Shown: positions 1 to 11,400 of the stretch, in pieces | How the letters are laid out: every line of letters begins with the position of its first letter | Position numbering within the stretch: the first letter of the stretch is position 1 | Origin: Karstenula rhodostoma CBS 690.94 | Lineage: Eukaryota; Ascomycota; Dothideomycetes; Pleosporales; Didymosphaeriaceae | DNA: 64,000 nucleotides | NCBI GenBank assembly: GCA_010093485.1 | Contig: MU001503.1 | Location: forward strand, 194,224-258,223 | Direction of reading: 5' to 3' | Program-made: the position numbers and the translations under genes | Notes under the pieces: generated by a model | What the model saw: only the letters and a program-made list of their open reading frames with translations | Database searches by the model: none | What the model was told of the DNA's origin: nothing

Positions 1-1186
1 GCAGGAAGACGAGCTGCGCCGAGCACATGCAAATGTTGCGCGCATACACAACGAAGCAGCCTCACACCCGCTGACGGACCCCTTTCTCCTCGCCGCTGGC
101 GTGCGCCAACGCATGTCCAAGAAAGTCTACGAACACGGCATCAAATTGGACTTGGAAGGTTTGTTTGACAAAATCCCCAGTGCTGTTCAAAATGTTTCGC
201 GTCGCGAGCTGGGACCTGCGTCTAATGGCGAATCAATTGTAGAACTTCAGGCTACTAGCCTGCTTAACAATGGAGCGCCACTTGTGGACCTCGTCTCCCT
301 CGTGTCGCTCGCTGCAGAGGAACGCGTGCGCACAGTGATAGAAGACGCGTTCGCACTAGCACAAGGCCGCCGCAACACCTCTCAAGGAGTTGTCCCTCCC
401 AGCCTAGCTGACATTGCCGTCGCTGGCGGAGAAGCCCAACGCACAGAAGCCGCTGTACCGAACATCTCAAAGACCTCGTGGGAAGCAACGGATAACGCTT
501 CCAGCCCAACGGCACGTTTACCCACACCTCCCGGCGATGTGTCTCCAGCACCGCAAGCAACCGTGAAATTCACCGCCAACCCTATAGTCAACTCCCTCAA
601 GCGTAGGGTACAAGAGGATGAAAAATTCGAAGCAGCTCGGATCGCTAAGCGACAGAAGCGACTGCAAGGCAGTTCAGCTTCGCAAGACGCGGCTATCGCC
701 ACGCCAACATCGTTCCCAGACAAGCCCATAACAAAGAAGGAGCGCGACCGCATCAACAAAGCAGGCAATACCGAAGAAGCCGTTCACAAACGAGCCAACG
801 AGACTGCTGCTATGGCACTCGGTATGAAAAAGGGCAAGAAAGCGAAGTACTCGTGGATGGACATTGGTAACGGGGGCGGTTCTGGCGCAGCGACGCCGAG
901 AGGCAACCCAACTACGGGTGGGGGCGCGAGTGGCACAGCTACGCCAGCAGCAGCGCAGGTGGATCGTGGCCTAGTGGCCAGCAAGCGAATGTTCCAGGGT
1001 GGCAATCTGGAGAAGAGTGATGAAGGGGAGCAGATCCAGCTTCGTGACATCGTGCATGTCCTCGAGCTGGACGGCAAAGAGCGGAAGGCGCTTGTGCAGA
1101 TCATAGCCCGCATGCGTAGCTCAGACACGGATGCGAAGAAGATTGAAGATCGGCCTCGACCCAATCCCGTTCCGACGGCGCGGTGA
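1..1186 (+). CDS. TAF4: TFIID subunit TAF4, C-terminal part (5' partial)
   Basis: The frame is open from base 2 at the window edge, so the true start lies upstream; the stop is at 1184-1186. About 394 residues are visible. The C-terminal part carries the fungal TAF4 signature: a basic stretch (MKKGKKAKYSWMDIG), a Gly/Ala/Thr-rich linker, then a closing segment containing IQLRDIVHVLELDGKERKAL that belongs to the TAF4 C-terminal domain (PF05236). TAF4 pairs with TAF12 through histone-fold contacts inside TFIID and acts in the nucleus in pre-initiation complex assembly at RNA polymerase II promoters. The middle region is Ala/Thr/Ser-rich and probably disordered, as usual in this family. No intron is evident in the visible part. 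Confidence 0.85.
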   Translation, partial: QEDELRRAHANVARIHNEAASHPLTDPFLLAAGVRQRMSKKVYEHGIKLDLEGLFDKIPSAVQNVSRRELGPASNGESIVELQATSLLNNGAPLVDLVSLVSLAAEERVRTVIEDAFALAQGRRNTSQGVVPPSLADIAVAGGEAQRTEAAVPNISKTSWEATDNASSPTARLPTPPGDVSPAPQATVKFTANPIVNSLKRRVQEDEKFEAARIAKRQKRLQGSSASQDAAIATPTSFPDKPITKKERDRINKAGNTEEAVHKRANETAAMALGMKKGKKAKYSWMDIGNGGGSGAATPRGNPTTGGGASGTATPAAAQVDRGLVASKRMFQGGNLEKSDEGEQIQLRDIVHVLELDGKERKALVQIIARMRSSDTDAKKIEDRPRPNPVPTAR

Positions 1187-2079
1187 AGGACCGTTTAGAC
1201 ATCCTATTCTAGAGACGGAGTTCCGGGTCTTCTTTGGGTTGTAATTATTTCTAGGCACATTCATCAGCGGCGGCGTTCTTGTGGGTATTTTCATGGGGAT
1301 ATTTATTGAGTTGAGTAGTAGTGGTACGGCTGTAATGACTCTTTGGGGACTTCTTTCGGAAAGCTTGTCTCAAAAGTGTCAAGCTGCAGGTGCTCTTATG
1401 AGGAGAAGCAGCCCTCTCTACCCAAGTTGGATTGAGAGATACAAGTATCTGATGAGTCAATATGAATGCGCATATGAAGTGTTATAATCGAAGAAACGTT
1501 TTTGCCCATGACCTGCATCCTGTTCAAGTAAACCAACTATGGCCCACCGTGATGTGTTTGCTCAAGACTTGCCTCGACGTACAAGCTGACCTACTCGAGC
1601 CAAGTTTGACGGTCAGACCTGCCATGTTGAACGTCTAGGATTGTCGCTTGAGCTTGAGCGTCGTCACGCACCGATTTACACTGTGCGCTCTTTGCCAACA
1701 AACCAGGCACCACCACTGTTCCGACAACACAAGTGCATACCGCGAAGATCATGTGCTATTTGCGCTTTCCGAATGCTCCCCCGCCCCGCCTGGTTTGCGG
1801 CATCGTGTTTGTTAACCAACGTATATATACACACCTCACAGTTGCACAATGCCTCGTTCTCGCAGACCAGCAGAACTTCCCATCCTCAAGCTAGGAGGTT
1901 CCCATCTTCACGCTCACAGTTCAGTCAGAGGGCGAGGCAAAACAAAACACACAGCTTAACTCAACTCAACTCAATTCAACTCAGTTCAACCCAGTTCAAC
2001 TCAACTCGATTCACAGCCAGACCGAAAAAAGCTAAGCTACAAGCACCACTCCAGTCGCAGACCCCGTTCCCGTTTCACC
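1187..2079. other. Intergenic region between TAF4 and a small ORF
   Basis: No convincing gene is seen. It holds the TAF4 3' flank, a TATA-like GTATATATAC at 1821-1830 and the TCAAC-rich repeat at 1957-2012 just before the next ATG. The short ORFs here lack codon bias and family resemblance. Confidence 0.5.
1957..2012. repeat. Degenerate TCAAC/TTCAAC pentanucleotide tract
   Basis: About ten near-copies of YTCAAC follow each other (tcaac, ttcaac, ttcaaccc and so on). The tract lies 70-120 bp upstream of the ATG at 2080, so it would be in the promoter or 5' leader if that small gene is real. Confidence 0.7.
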
Positions 2080-2292
2080 ATGGTCAAGAGGAGGTCTGCC
2101 AACACCATCACCGTGCGCGCCAATCGCAACAGGGCGGTTCCCAAGAAGTGGACGTTTAAGAAGGAGAGCCAGGCTGCGGTGGATGCGGCGGATGAGGATG
2201 TGGTGCAGGAGCGTAGCGAGAATGGGGCGAGGGGCGTGAAGGAGATGAGTAGGGAGTGGATGGCGTGGTTGAAGAAGGGGGTGCAGGGTTGA
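2080..2292 (+). CDS. Small basic hypothetical protein, 70 residues
   Basis: The ATG sits in a good fungal context (CACCATGG) and a TATA-like element lies about 250 bp upstream. The product is strongly charged: a basic N-terminus (MVKRRSANTITVRANRNR), a central acidic patch and a Trp/Lys-containing C-terminus (MAWLKKGVQG). There is no signal peptide, membrane span or recognised domain. A nuclear or nucleic-acid-bound protein would fit the composition, but that is only inference. The short length and lack of homology I can recall keep confidence low. A transcript or conserved orthologue would settle it. Confidence 0.4.
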   Translation: MVKRRSANTITVRANRNRAVPKKWTFKKESQAAVDAADEDVVQERSENGARGVKEMSREWMAWLKKGVQG

Positions 2293-2505
2293 TTGGGAGG
2301 GGGGGCTAGTCTGAGCCTGTGAGGAGCGGGGAGAGGGTGCGGACGAGGACTATAGGAAAGGAGTAGATGGAACGATATGCGTGAGGTGGAATGCGGATAT
2401 GTACTTTCACCGGATTTCGAACAGAATTGGATTGCCGTTGATATACAGGTTTTGAATTCACCGTTAGTGTTGCGCGCGTTGTCTATTCTAGTGTTGCCTG
2501 TCTGT

Positions 2506-4556
2506 CTATTCGTATCCCGCTCGCTCAATCTCCTTCGGGAACGAGGGCGCGTCGACGTTGGAGGCGCAGGCGTGCTTCCAGTTCTTGGGCGTGAACTTGT
2601 CGACGATGCCCTTGAAGGCTTCCTGTAGCATTGTCAGTCTTTTCTTGGTCACAATTGCGAAGAAGCAATCCACTTACTAGTGTGCAAAACGTTGTGTCAC
2701 CATCGAGGTGCTTTCCTTCGGGCTTGCACCCAGGGACCTGCATGATCTTGTCGTTGTATCGGATGCGGACATAGTAGTCTTTCATCTCGTTGCGCTGCTC
2801 GGGAGTGAGCTCAACCAACGGTTTCCGCGCGATGCCCTCAGGTTCGGAAGGTACATTCGGAGACTTCTTGCTGCTGAAGAGCGATGCCCACCAGCTTTGA
2901 GGCTTCTCGTGCGAGCCATCAAGCGTACCCGCCGAAGCCGGTGCGTCGGAGAGACGCTGCGTTGCGGAGGTTGCGACCTTGTTGCGGAACAGCTCAAAGG
3001 CGATGTGGCTCGTGAACGGGGGCCATTTCTCGCCTTCAAAAGCGCCCAGGCTGGTCAGGCATGCTGCGAGCGTGGTGTCGTGGCATCCAGAAAGTGCGAG
3101 CTTGATGTCGGTTTCGCCCCCTCTGCCACGACCCAAGTCGCCGTCGTTGCCACCAACCTCGACCAGCCCGTCGTTGCCGTTGCGTTCGATACTGCTGGCC
3201 ATCCGGCTCGTGATGTCGCCCATCAAACCACCGATACCGAGCATGCGGTACTCGACGCTTTCCTTGTATCCCTCGAACCACTCTTCTACGCCGATCTTGT
3301 CGATGATGGCGCGGGCCCTGGGGTCGTAGAACTCTTTCGGGAGCTTGGTCTTTGGGCCGTGGGCATCGGTGGCATTAATCGTATCCATGATACCCGAAAG
3401 CCTGGGGTGAGAGTCCACAGCAACGGGCTGGTTTCCTGGCATCCACTTGGTGAACAGCTTGGATAGATACTGCACATCCTCGGTCTCGTTCCAGTGCTCA
3501 GCCGCACGGTTGGCAAATGCGCGGCTCAGATGAGCAAAGCGTCGGCAGTTCCCGTCATTGGGAAACAGAGTCTCGTCAGCGGGTGTTCTAGTAATAATGG
3601 TAGGTGCGGGAAAGTCGGCTGTTCGGGCGCTGGGAGGGTAGAAGCCGTAGAACGCCTGCTGCACGGATTCTAGTGCTCGGGGCATGGGGGTTGCTCGTAG
3701 GTAAATCATGTCCGAGTCTGAGATGAGCTTCGGCATGAAGTGGAGCTGGTCTACATATAGATGGCGAAGACGCTGTCCAAGAGCGAGAGTTGTTTCGCGT
3801 CCCTTGTTAGTCAGCTGACCGGGTTGGCTACAGCGTTCATCGTCAGTACATATCCGCATACAATACAACACAGGAGCTTCGGACACTAATAGCGACATGG
3901 GTTAAGCCAGGATCATTGGTCCACTACTCAGGCATGCGGTATGGTGCTGCAGGAAGAAAGGGATCATACCATATGCCATCAAACTCTCCGTCCGGACCCG
4001 ACGCGATTACTGCTCTACATCAGTACTGGAACATAGACATTCGGTCAGGAGGTATACCGGGCCCATCATCGAGCCCGAAGGTCTCTAGTCTTCGTCTGTA
4101 CTTTAAATCGTCCCAATTTGACGTAGTTGCCATTACAACGCTGGAAAACTGGCGGGCGCAATAAGGCCAATCTGCGGTGAATCAATCACCCGTTCTCGTC
4201 ATTGTTCCTATACACGTACACGGTCGCAGACCCGTCTAAGAAGTACAGTTAGCAGTGTCAATGTGTTCAACGATTGCAATCGTATGTTACATTTTGGAAT
4301 CTCGGTGACACCGGGCTGCGTTCACCTAGACGCATTGGTCAATGGCGGCCGCCATGCAGGGGCCGTGGACTGTGATACGAACCATGGCGAAGTAGCTAGG
4401 CTTGGGTCAGCATCTGGGCAAAGGAGCGACTGCTGCGACAATCGGATCATATTTGAGGATACTTACGACTTGCACTAGCTGTAGCTCGAGTTCCTGAGGG
4501 TAGAGCTGGGCGAGCTCCTCCTTGGTATAGGGTGCACGCGGAACGAAGGTGGTCAT
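2506..4556 (-). CDS. Histidine acid phosphatase, eight exons
   Basis: I read exons (minus strand, 5' to 3') as 4556-4467, 4395-4383, 4325-4291, 4235-4220, 4171-4058, 4009-3970, 3827-2678 and 2622-2506. They total 1,575 nt, or 524 residues. Every intron is GT..AG, 48-142 bp. Splicing assembles LQLVQVLLRHGERSPV, the catalytic RHGxRxP motif of branch-2 histidine phosphatases, across exons 1-3. It also gives DDGPVIASGPDGEFDGIC followed by QPGQLTNKGR across exons 5-7. The second catalytic element, SGCHDTTLAA, lies in the large exon. The family hydrolyses phosphomonoesters through a phosphohistidine, and similarity is nearest to the ACP2/ACP6-like group. No signal peptide is visible, so an intracellular site is likely. 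The gene is divergent from the PPR gene, 272 bp away. Confidence 0.88.
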
Positions 4557-4828
4557 GATTGAAGCGAATACAAGAACGCAGCAAACTCTCCCTTTTCCAA
4601 CAGCAGCTGAGACCCAGTCAAAAACAGAGGTTTAGAGGATGGAGGTCGCGTCCCGTGTGTCATTGAATGGGTCGTACGAGGAAGCGGAAGCACTGGCCGG
4701 GGCGGCATTTCCTTTCGCGGCTAGCGCATGTCGGCGTATCGCAGGCGCGACAGAGGACGCGAAAAAGAGAGCGCAGCCCATGATCCATCAGACCCGCACG
4801 CCTTTGCCGGTCCCGTCCAGCGAGCGTC
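4557..4828. promoter_or_regulatory. Shared divergent promoter, acid phosphatase / PPR gene
   Basis: Only 272 bp separate the two start codons, so both promoters must lie here or overlap the neighbouring 5' ends. No clear TATA box or known operator is visible. Confidence 0.5.
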
Positions 4829-7800
4829 ATGATGCGCTCGTATGTCTGCCAGCAATGCCGGCTGCAGCTCCCCCGACGACTCGCCCCGCCGCGGCACCCC
4901 CAATTGATGTCCCGAGCCACCATCGTCTCGTTCCGCAAACCTTCCAATGCCTCGCAGCCTACCTCGGAGGCGCAACAACCGTCTGAAGTTGCCCAGAGCG
5001 AGGACCAGTCTCAAGAGTCTGGCATAGAACACGAAAGACGTGACCCGGACGCGCCCGCGTTTCGCTACTCGAGGGGTCCCGACAAGGGTCGCCCATACGA
5101 TGAAGGAACTGGACCAGTGGGCCGTTATACTCGGACCGCGCAGCCTGAAGGCGGGCCCAGAAAAGTTTGGCGATATCAGGATCGCGAGACCACGTCGACG
5201 TCCGCTTCAGCTCCAGCTTCAACTTCAGCGTCTGTCGCGCAAACCATCAACAACCTCTTGACGCGCAACGATGTGAAAGCAGCCTGGGACCTCTTCGAAA
5301 AGACCTTCACCTCCCGAGACGTGCCAGCTCTGACCGATCCACCACTCAGCGACATCTCCCTCCTTGTAGGCGGAAAGATATTCAGGCGGCTGGCTCTGAG
5401 TATCACCCTGGAATTCGGCAAAGGAAACCACACAGTCCCCACGCCGACCCAAGTTCTCTTCCGACTCGAGCAACTCGACATAGCGCCGGAACGCGTATGG
5501 AACCAGGCGATAGGAAACATGACATACCAATTCATGCGGTCGATGGCACCACCCGACCAACGCGAAGCCCCAGCATCCGAAACCACAACCGAGCCTGACA
5601 CTGAAGCGACGCTGGGCGAGCTGCTGTCCGTCTGGAGGCTGTTCTTCCAGCGCCACGGAAAACAGCAAGTGAGAGACCCGCTTGAGTCCATCAGCCCCGA
5701 ATGGAAGACGATCCCGGATGGCGAATTCACCTTCGGAGAAGCGGGCAAATACTTTGGGAAACGGCTCCAGCAATTCCATCCCACCCACCATGATACTCCC
5801 GAGTTGCAGTACTCGGCTATAAGCATCTTTAACTACTTCTATGCAGAGACGGAGCCTCCGCGTGCCATCCCGGAGACGCTCCGACAACAAAACCAACCGT
5901 TTCTTCGATTGTTAACGTCAACTTTGGCCGGTTCGAACATTGTGGGCGCTTTCAAGCATGCCGAAATTAATCCCGGGATAAGGAGCCTAGGCGGCGAGTA
6001 TCAAGGGACCATCGCTGCTCAAATGGACCTAGCCCCTAGCCTAGCATCGAGAATTAATGGCGTCGACTCTTCAGCGACTCCAGAGGAAAAGGCCTCTTAC
6101 TTGCAAGAGTCATTCCTCAAGCGTATCGGCAGGCAAGTCATGATGCAAGCCAATCTACGCGAGGTAGAGAAGATCTGGGCCGATGCCCAAAAAACGTACA
6201 CCACATCAGATGGGAAGGCGCAAATTCCGCGACCCATATATAATGCTTTCCTGTCAGGTTTCATGACGCTATTTCAACCGGACCAAACCGTCAAAGTCTG
6301 GAATCATATGATTGCGCACGGCGTCAGCCCGGACTTGGAGACGTGGAACGCAATGCTGGTGGGCTGCGCAAAGGCCAAAGACTTGGCCGGCATGAATGCT
6401 GTCTGGGACAGGATGCTGCGCGCTGGCGTCGAGCCTGACCAACGCTCTTGGACAACGCGGGTCCACTCAATCATCGGCACTCACGTTCAAATTGACGCGG
6501 GTTTGGCCGCATTAGATGAAATGGGCAAGAGATGGCTCTCAGCTGAAACTGCGATCGAGAACTCGAAGAACCCAGCGAAAGGAAAAGGTGCCAGGAAACC
6601 TACATCTGACCCAAAGTTGTTCAACAACTTCACAAAACCTGGTATTGGAGTGATCAATGGCGCCGTTGACGCCATTGTCCAATTCCCCACCAAAGGAGAC
6701 GTCCTAATAAGGCGGAGCAAAGGTTTGACCTTCGATTCAAAAGTGTCATATGTACAGAGGATCCTGCAGTGGGCTGGCAACTTTAACATCAAGCCTAACA
6801 CTCGCACCTATAACGCTTTGATCAAGCTCTACCTGGGTGGTAACGACTTTCCGACCGCCTTCAAGCTACTCCGGCAAATGGAGAAGGAAGGCTTAGAGGG
6901 CGATCTCGCAACACACACCATGCTCCTCCGGGCGGCTTTCGACAATCAGAAGTTCGACACACTCTCTCAGCAGGAGCAGGCAGATCGTGTGCTTAGTCTC
7001 TTCGCCCAGCTCGAGCAGGGCGGCCTAAAGCCGAACACATATGTGTACCAAATCGCCGTGGACCGCCTACTGAAGAACTTCAGCAACTACACAGGCGTAC
7101 GTGCAGTCATAGACCATATGATGAGTCGCGGTCTCCTCGTCTCGCCACAAATTTACACTTCGCTGGTCACACACTACTTCCAGCAAGATCCGCCGGCCAT
7201 CAAGGAAGTCGACAGCCTCGTAACACGCATCTTGGGCCCGCCCGCAGCACCTACGGATAGATTCCTCTTTGACCGCATCATCGAAGGATATGCAAGGGTC
7301 GGAGAGATCGCGCCCATGATGACTGTGCTCACGAAAATGAGTGCACATGGCAAGAGGCCCAGCTTCGTTGCTCTCATTGAAGTTGTCAAGGCACTATACA
7401 ATGCAGGAGAGTGGGAGCGCGCGAGGGCCATTGTACGCGATGTGAAGGAGGGTACGGGTGTTGCGCAGAGCGGGGCAACGACCAAGCATACGGTTGATCG
7501 CGACCAATTCTTCTATACTATCAACCAGCTTGCTCCAGACCTGCTAGAGGAGCTGGCTGGCGATCACTTCAAGGCGCCGGTGCGTGCGCAGACTCAGCAA
7601 GGCGATGCTAGCTACGAACAGCCCCAGCCACCACATGAGCAAGTGCAATACGAGCAACAGCAGTACGACCAGTACCAGCAACAGGAGCAGCAGTACGATC
7701 AAGGCGGGTACGAGCAAGCGCCATACGAGCAAGCGCAATATGATCAGCCGCCTTACCAACAACAGCCCTACGACCCCGCAGCATACGAGCAAGACCACAT

Positions 7801-7963
7801 GCCATACCAGCAGGCGCCAAATGGCCAGGCGTTCTACCAACAGACGCAGGAGAAGGACAACGAGTTTGTCAACGCCGAGCATGAGGGGTACCTCTCGGAT
7901 GAACCCGAGGTCCCACGCCAGCAGTGGACGATGGGAGGCAATCAGAGTGCTGGGCGCAGGTGA
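4829..7963 (+). CDS. Mitochondrial pentatricopeptide repeat (PPR) protein, 1,044 residues
   Basis: A single uninterrupted ORF. The N-terminus (MMRSYVCQQCRLQLPRRLAPP) is Arg-rich without acidic residues, a likely mitochondrial presequence; a CxxC occurs there, as in many fungal mitochondrial gene-expression proteins. Helical repeats of about 35 residues run from about residue 465, with typical phrases: RPIYNAFLSGFMTLF, SPDLETWNAMLVGCAKAKD, EPDQRSWTTRVHSII, and near residue 655 TRTYNALIKLYLGG and KLLRQMEKEGLEGD. The last 150 residues are Gln/Tyr-rich (YEQ, YDQ repeats) and probably disordered. PPR proteins bind single-stranded organellar RNA and guide processing, stability or translation; the target of this one cannot be read from sequence. 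Confidence 0.88.
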   Translation: MMRSYVCQQCRLQLPRRLAPPRHPQLMSRATIVSFRKPSNASQPTSEAQQPSEVAQSEDQSQESGIEHERRDPDAPAFRYSRGPDKGRPYDEGTGPVGRYTRTAQPEGGPRKVWRYQDRETTSTSASAPASTSASVAQTINNLLTRNDVKAAWDLFEKTFTSRDVPALTDPPLSDISLLVGGKIFRRLALSITLEFGKGNHTVPTPTQVLFRLEQLDIAPERVWNQAIGNMTYQFMRSMAPPDQREAPASETTTEPDTEATLGELLSVWRLFFQRHGKQQVRDPLESISPEWKTIPDGEFTFGEAGKYFGKRLQQFHPTHHDTPELQYSAISIFNYFYAETEPPRAIPETLRQQNQPFLRLLTSTLAGSNIVGAFKHAEINPGIRSLGGEYQGTIAAQMDLAPSLASRINGVDSSATPEEKASYLQESFLKRIGRQVMMQANLREVEKIWADAQKTYTTSDGKAQIPRPIYNAFLSGFMTLFQPDQTVKVWNHMIAHGVSPDLETWNAMLVGCAKAKDLAGMNAVWDRMLRAGVEPDQRSWTTRVHSIIGTHVQIDAGLAALDEMGKRWLSAETAIENSKNPAKGKGARKPTSDPKLFNNFTKPGIGVINGAVDAIVQFPTKGDVLIRRSKGLTFDSKVSYVQRILQWAGNFNIKPNTRTYNALIKLYLGGNDFPTAFKLLRQMEKEGLEGDLATHTMLLRAAFDNQKFDTLSQQEQADRVLSLFAQLEQGGLKPNTYVYQIAVDRLLKNFSNYTGVRAVIDHMMSRGLLVSPQIYTSLVTHYFQQDPPAIKEVDSLVTRILGPPAAPTDRFLFDRIIEGYARVGEIAPMMTVLTKMSAHGKRPSFVALIEVVKALYNAGEWERARAIVRDVKEGTGVAQSGATTKHTVDRDQFFYTINQLAPDLLEELAGDHFKAPVRAQTQQGDASYEQPQPPHEQVQYEQQQYDQYQQQEQQYDQGGYEQAPYEQAQYDQPPYQQQPYDPAAYEQDHMPYQQAPNGQAFYQQTQEKDNEFVNAEHEGYLSDEPEVPRQQWTMGGNQSAGRR

Positions 7964-8495
7964 GATTAGAAAGCAGACGCTAGCATTTGGGACATGTAAG
8001 TCCGCATCTGTAGGATAGACTTGTATAAGAATGTGTGTGTGTGTATGCACAACCACGGCTTGTTTGTACAAAAGCAGAAATGTAGTATACCTCGCTGCAC
8101 CTTGCGAATCCCGCACCGTTGGCTAAGACGTTTATGATTTTCTGACTGTTGACACGAAACCACAAAGAAAGTCAGTCGCAGACGGATATGGACTGTCGCC
8201 CAAAAGTAACACAAAAGAAGCCCGTTGTAAGCGGGTAGATAAAGGATCCGTTGGACCTGGCAAGTTTGTACAGAAGTGGTCGAGTCTAGATTTGCAGTGT
8301 TCGACATTGCTTTTGCTCTATCTAGCTGCGCAGACTCCGCCTAATGCATACTACCCCCTTTGTTCGTGCATTGGCAAAGCACAACGCGCCTTTTTGCCCC
8401 CCCCTACTTCATTGAGTCACCCTACCTCATAGTGAATCTCTACAATATATGCATACTATACTTATCATATCATTACACCGCCTTCCACTCCCGGC
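7964..8495. other. Convergent 3' flanks of the PPR and tRNase Z genes
   Basis: The two genes face each other across 532 bp. The region holds a short TG-repeat around 8031-8047 and AT-rich 3'-UTR-like sequence near 8440-8480. I see no gene. Confidence 0.6.
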
Positions 8496-11400
8496 CTAGT
8501 TATGCCGCCTACTCTTCTTCTTCCGCGCACCACCCGCCTCATCCCCACTGGTCTTCTTCCCGTTACTGTTGATGACAGGCTCTCCCTCCGCACCAGCAAC
8601 AGCAGCACTACCCTCGGCAGCAGGCACCTCTGCCTCCTCGTCAGCCGCCAACAGCCTGTTCAGCGCATCGTTGAACTTCTCCATCTGCGCAAGCTCCCCG
8701 ATCTTGACGCGCATGTAGTCGAAGGCAATGCCGACCTTCATGTCCCTGGAGCGCACCTTGATGACTTTTTCGTGGTTGGAGCTCTCCCTGCGCAGCGCGG
8801 GCGGCGGGCGCGCAGAGTCCGAGGGCAGCGCCGAGGTGCCCACCGCGGCGTCGGCGGGGGCAGCCTGCGCGCCGTCTGCGTCAACGTCGTCCTGCTGGAC
8901 GTCTTCCATAGCGCTAGGTCCGGGCAGGTCGTCCTGCTCGCCGTCCTGGACGGTCTGCAGAACTGGAATCTTCTGGTAGCGCTGGCTGAAGTGGGTGAGG
9001 ACGACGGCTTTGGCGTCCATCTGGGCACCGATGGCGAGGGCCTCGGAGGTGGTGCTGTGTTTCTTTGCGATGGCGTCGCCCTTGAGCTCGTCGTCGAAGG
9101 TGGCCTCGTGGATGAGGACCGTGGAGTTGCGCCCAATGAGGGTGAATGTGTGCGCCGGGCGGCAGTCGCCCGAGTACGAGACTTTGAGCGGGAGCGTGGT
9201 GGCTGGGTCCGAGGGCGCGCGGGGGAAGGTCAACGACACGGCCATGGCGCCGTAGCAGTGGGCGACTTTGCAGGCTTGCATGTCGGTCAGCCCGAGTATG
9301 GCCTGGTAGTCTCGTTGCTGGAGGAGTATGCGCCGTCCCAACTGTCCCGAGGCGTTCATCGAGGTATATGTGAGCCGGGACCCGGATTTTTCGAACCGTC
9401 CGACGGATGAGATCTCGATCGGCAATATGCGGCTGTATCCAAAGTCTTCCACCAACGAGTATTCGCAGAGCCACTTGATCATTCCCTCGTGAGAAACAAG
9501 TGAAAGGCCATATGACGAGGCATCGGCTGCAAGTGCAGCTGAGTCTGATGGATGCTCATGCTTTGGGATACTGTTGTGTTTGGCCCTGTACCATTCGCGG
9601 ATTACAGAAGCAGTGCCAAGATGATGGTCAGCGTGAAGATGGCTTATCCAGATCATGCGGAGATCTTTGAGGATGCCGACAAGTTCGTCTGTATCAAAGA
9701 CCCTTTGTAATTGGCCCATGGTACCTTCACCGCAATCGAACAAATAATTGCCGACGCCTGGCACCCTCACAAGCGTCGCAGACACATTGCGGTATTTCGA
9801 AGGGCAAGCGGAACCCGTCCCAAGAGTAATCACCTCGGTATCGGGCCGTGCCACGAGCTGCCGCCATTTTGATAGCGCCTCATAATCGCTCTTTACCGCT
9901 TGCTGGGCCTCCTCCGCCAGTTTCAAAACTTCTGGATCCATTTGCGCTCGTACTTCCAATTCGAACACTTCGGGCGTTTCTTGTTCTTCTTTTCTACGGA
10001 ACTTCTCTTCATCCGTTAGCACGTCTACTTTCCGCCCGAAGTTGGGCATCAGAGAATGCTTGATCCCCCTGTCGGCAGGCGTGACATTCTGCAGACTGGT
10101 GATTCTGCCGGGTGATCCTAGACCGTAGAGGCTTCGTTGCGGAAGGGTTTTAGGGTCATGCTGGGGAACGCGGTATCGGGCAGGGTCGATGGCTGAAAGG
10201 CGGATGGTCTGGGCTGCGACAGAATCGAACGATAGGCGGTTCGCACATTCATCGACCGACGAAACGATGTGTTCCAGTTGGTTGAACCGTTCCATAAACT
10301 GCTGCAGAGAAGGGTGCCCAGAAACACCGGGTCCAAGCACCCAATAGACGATCTTGATATCTTTCATAACATCTGCTGACGTGAACTCTTCTCTCTGGAG
10401 CAAGGCCCCCAGATAATCGACCGAAGGAACATCTAGTATAGCAAAACCGTTCCCTGGTTTGTCCGGTCCAATCACCATGTCCGGGGTAATAGTTTCTCCC
10501 TTGTCGTTCTGTACGCTTTGACCCTTGCTCAGCTTACCAAACTGTGGTCCAGGTTTCAATCCGAGGTCTTTCGCGCGTTTTGGATCAAATGTGCCGCGTG
10601 TTGGTTGCGAGCGCACAATATACGAAAGCGACTCTGTCTTCGGCGTGGTAGGCGGAAGATTGTTGATGGTAGCACCTGGCCATGGCGTCCGTGTGAGAAC
10701 TTTGATGTCTGGCAAAAGCTCTCCACTACCAGGCTTTGGTCCACGATAGGGCTCGATGCGATTAGTCTCTGGATTGCGAACGAAGATGGCAGCAGGTGGC
10801 TCGACTTCCGAGATATGTCGCTCCACCAATGTGTCCAAGTTCCACTTCGAGTTAAACATCAGATTCAAGACCGCTGATCTGATGTGATCATATCTTGCCT
10901 CTCTCTCTTCAGCGGACTCGTTCTCGGGTGCGTGATGTTCCTCGAAACTGTTGAATCGTTCGAAGCCCTCTTGTAGCTCGGCCAACTGCTGGTCACGGTG
11001 CGGGTCTGTCTCTGTACGTGCAGGAGATACGCACAGGGCCCAAACCTGGATTGCGTCGTCTTGCCATGACGGCAAGACAGCGCCTTGGTCATCCTTATGC
11101 GGCGGCTCTTCATTGTATTCAGTCGCAATCACCGGGATTCCTTTTCGGAAGATGTACCGGCGGCAAGTGTTCAGCGCGTGCTTCAGATTTGGCGGACCAT
11201 AGACGTTTATCTTGGGCCGTGGAGGCTCGGGCAACTTTTTGGCGCCTTTGCCCTTGCGATAAAGCTCCATGACCGTGTCGTACGCAGTCGTAGCCGAATC
11301 AGCCAGCGTCAGAGTCATGCCAATCAGTCCACCTGCGTTGTGCCAGTCCATCTTGCCCGTCATGAAAAAGTTTTGGACTTTGGTCATGCGCAAGCCTTGT

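Noticed and set aside
4020..4022. In-frame TGA in the acid phosphatase coding sequence
   Set aside because: It lies inside a 48-bp intron (4010-4057) with GTATAC donor, CTGAC branch point and AGCAG acceptor; splicing gives a smooth DDGPVIASGP junction.
8502..9410. 302-codon plus-strand ORF
   Set aside because: Antisense shadow of the tRNase Z C-terminal half, which has clear catalytic motifs.
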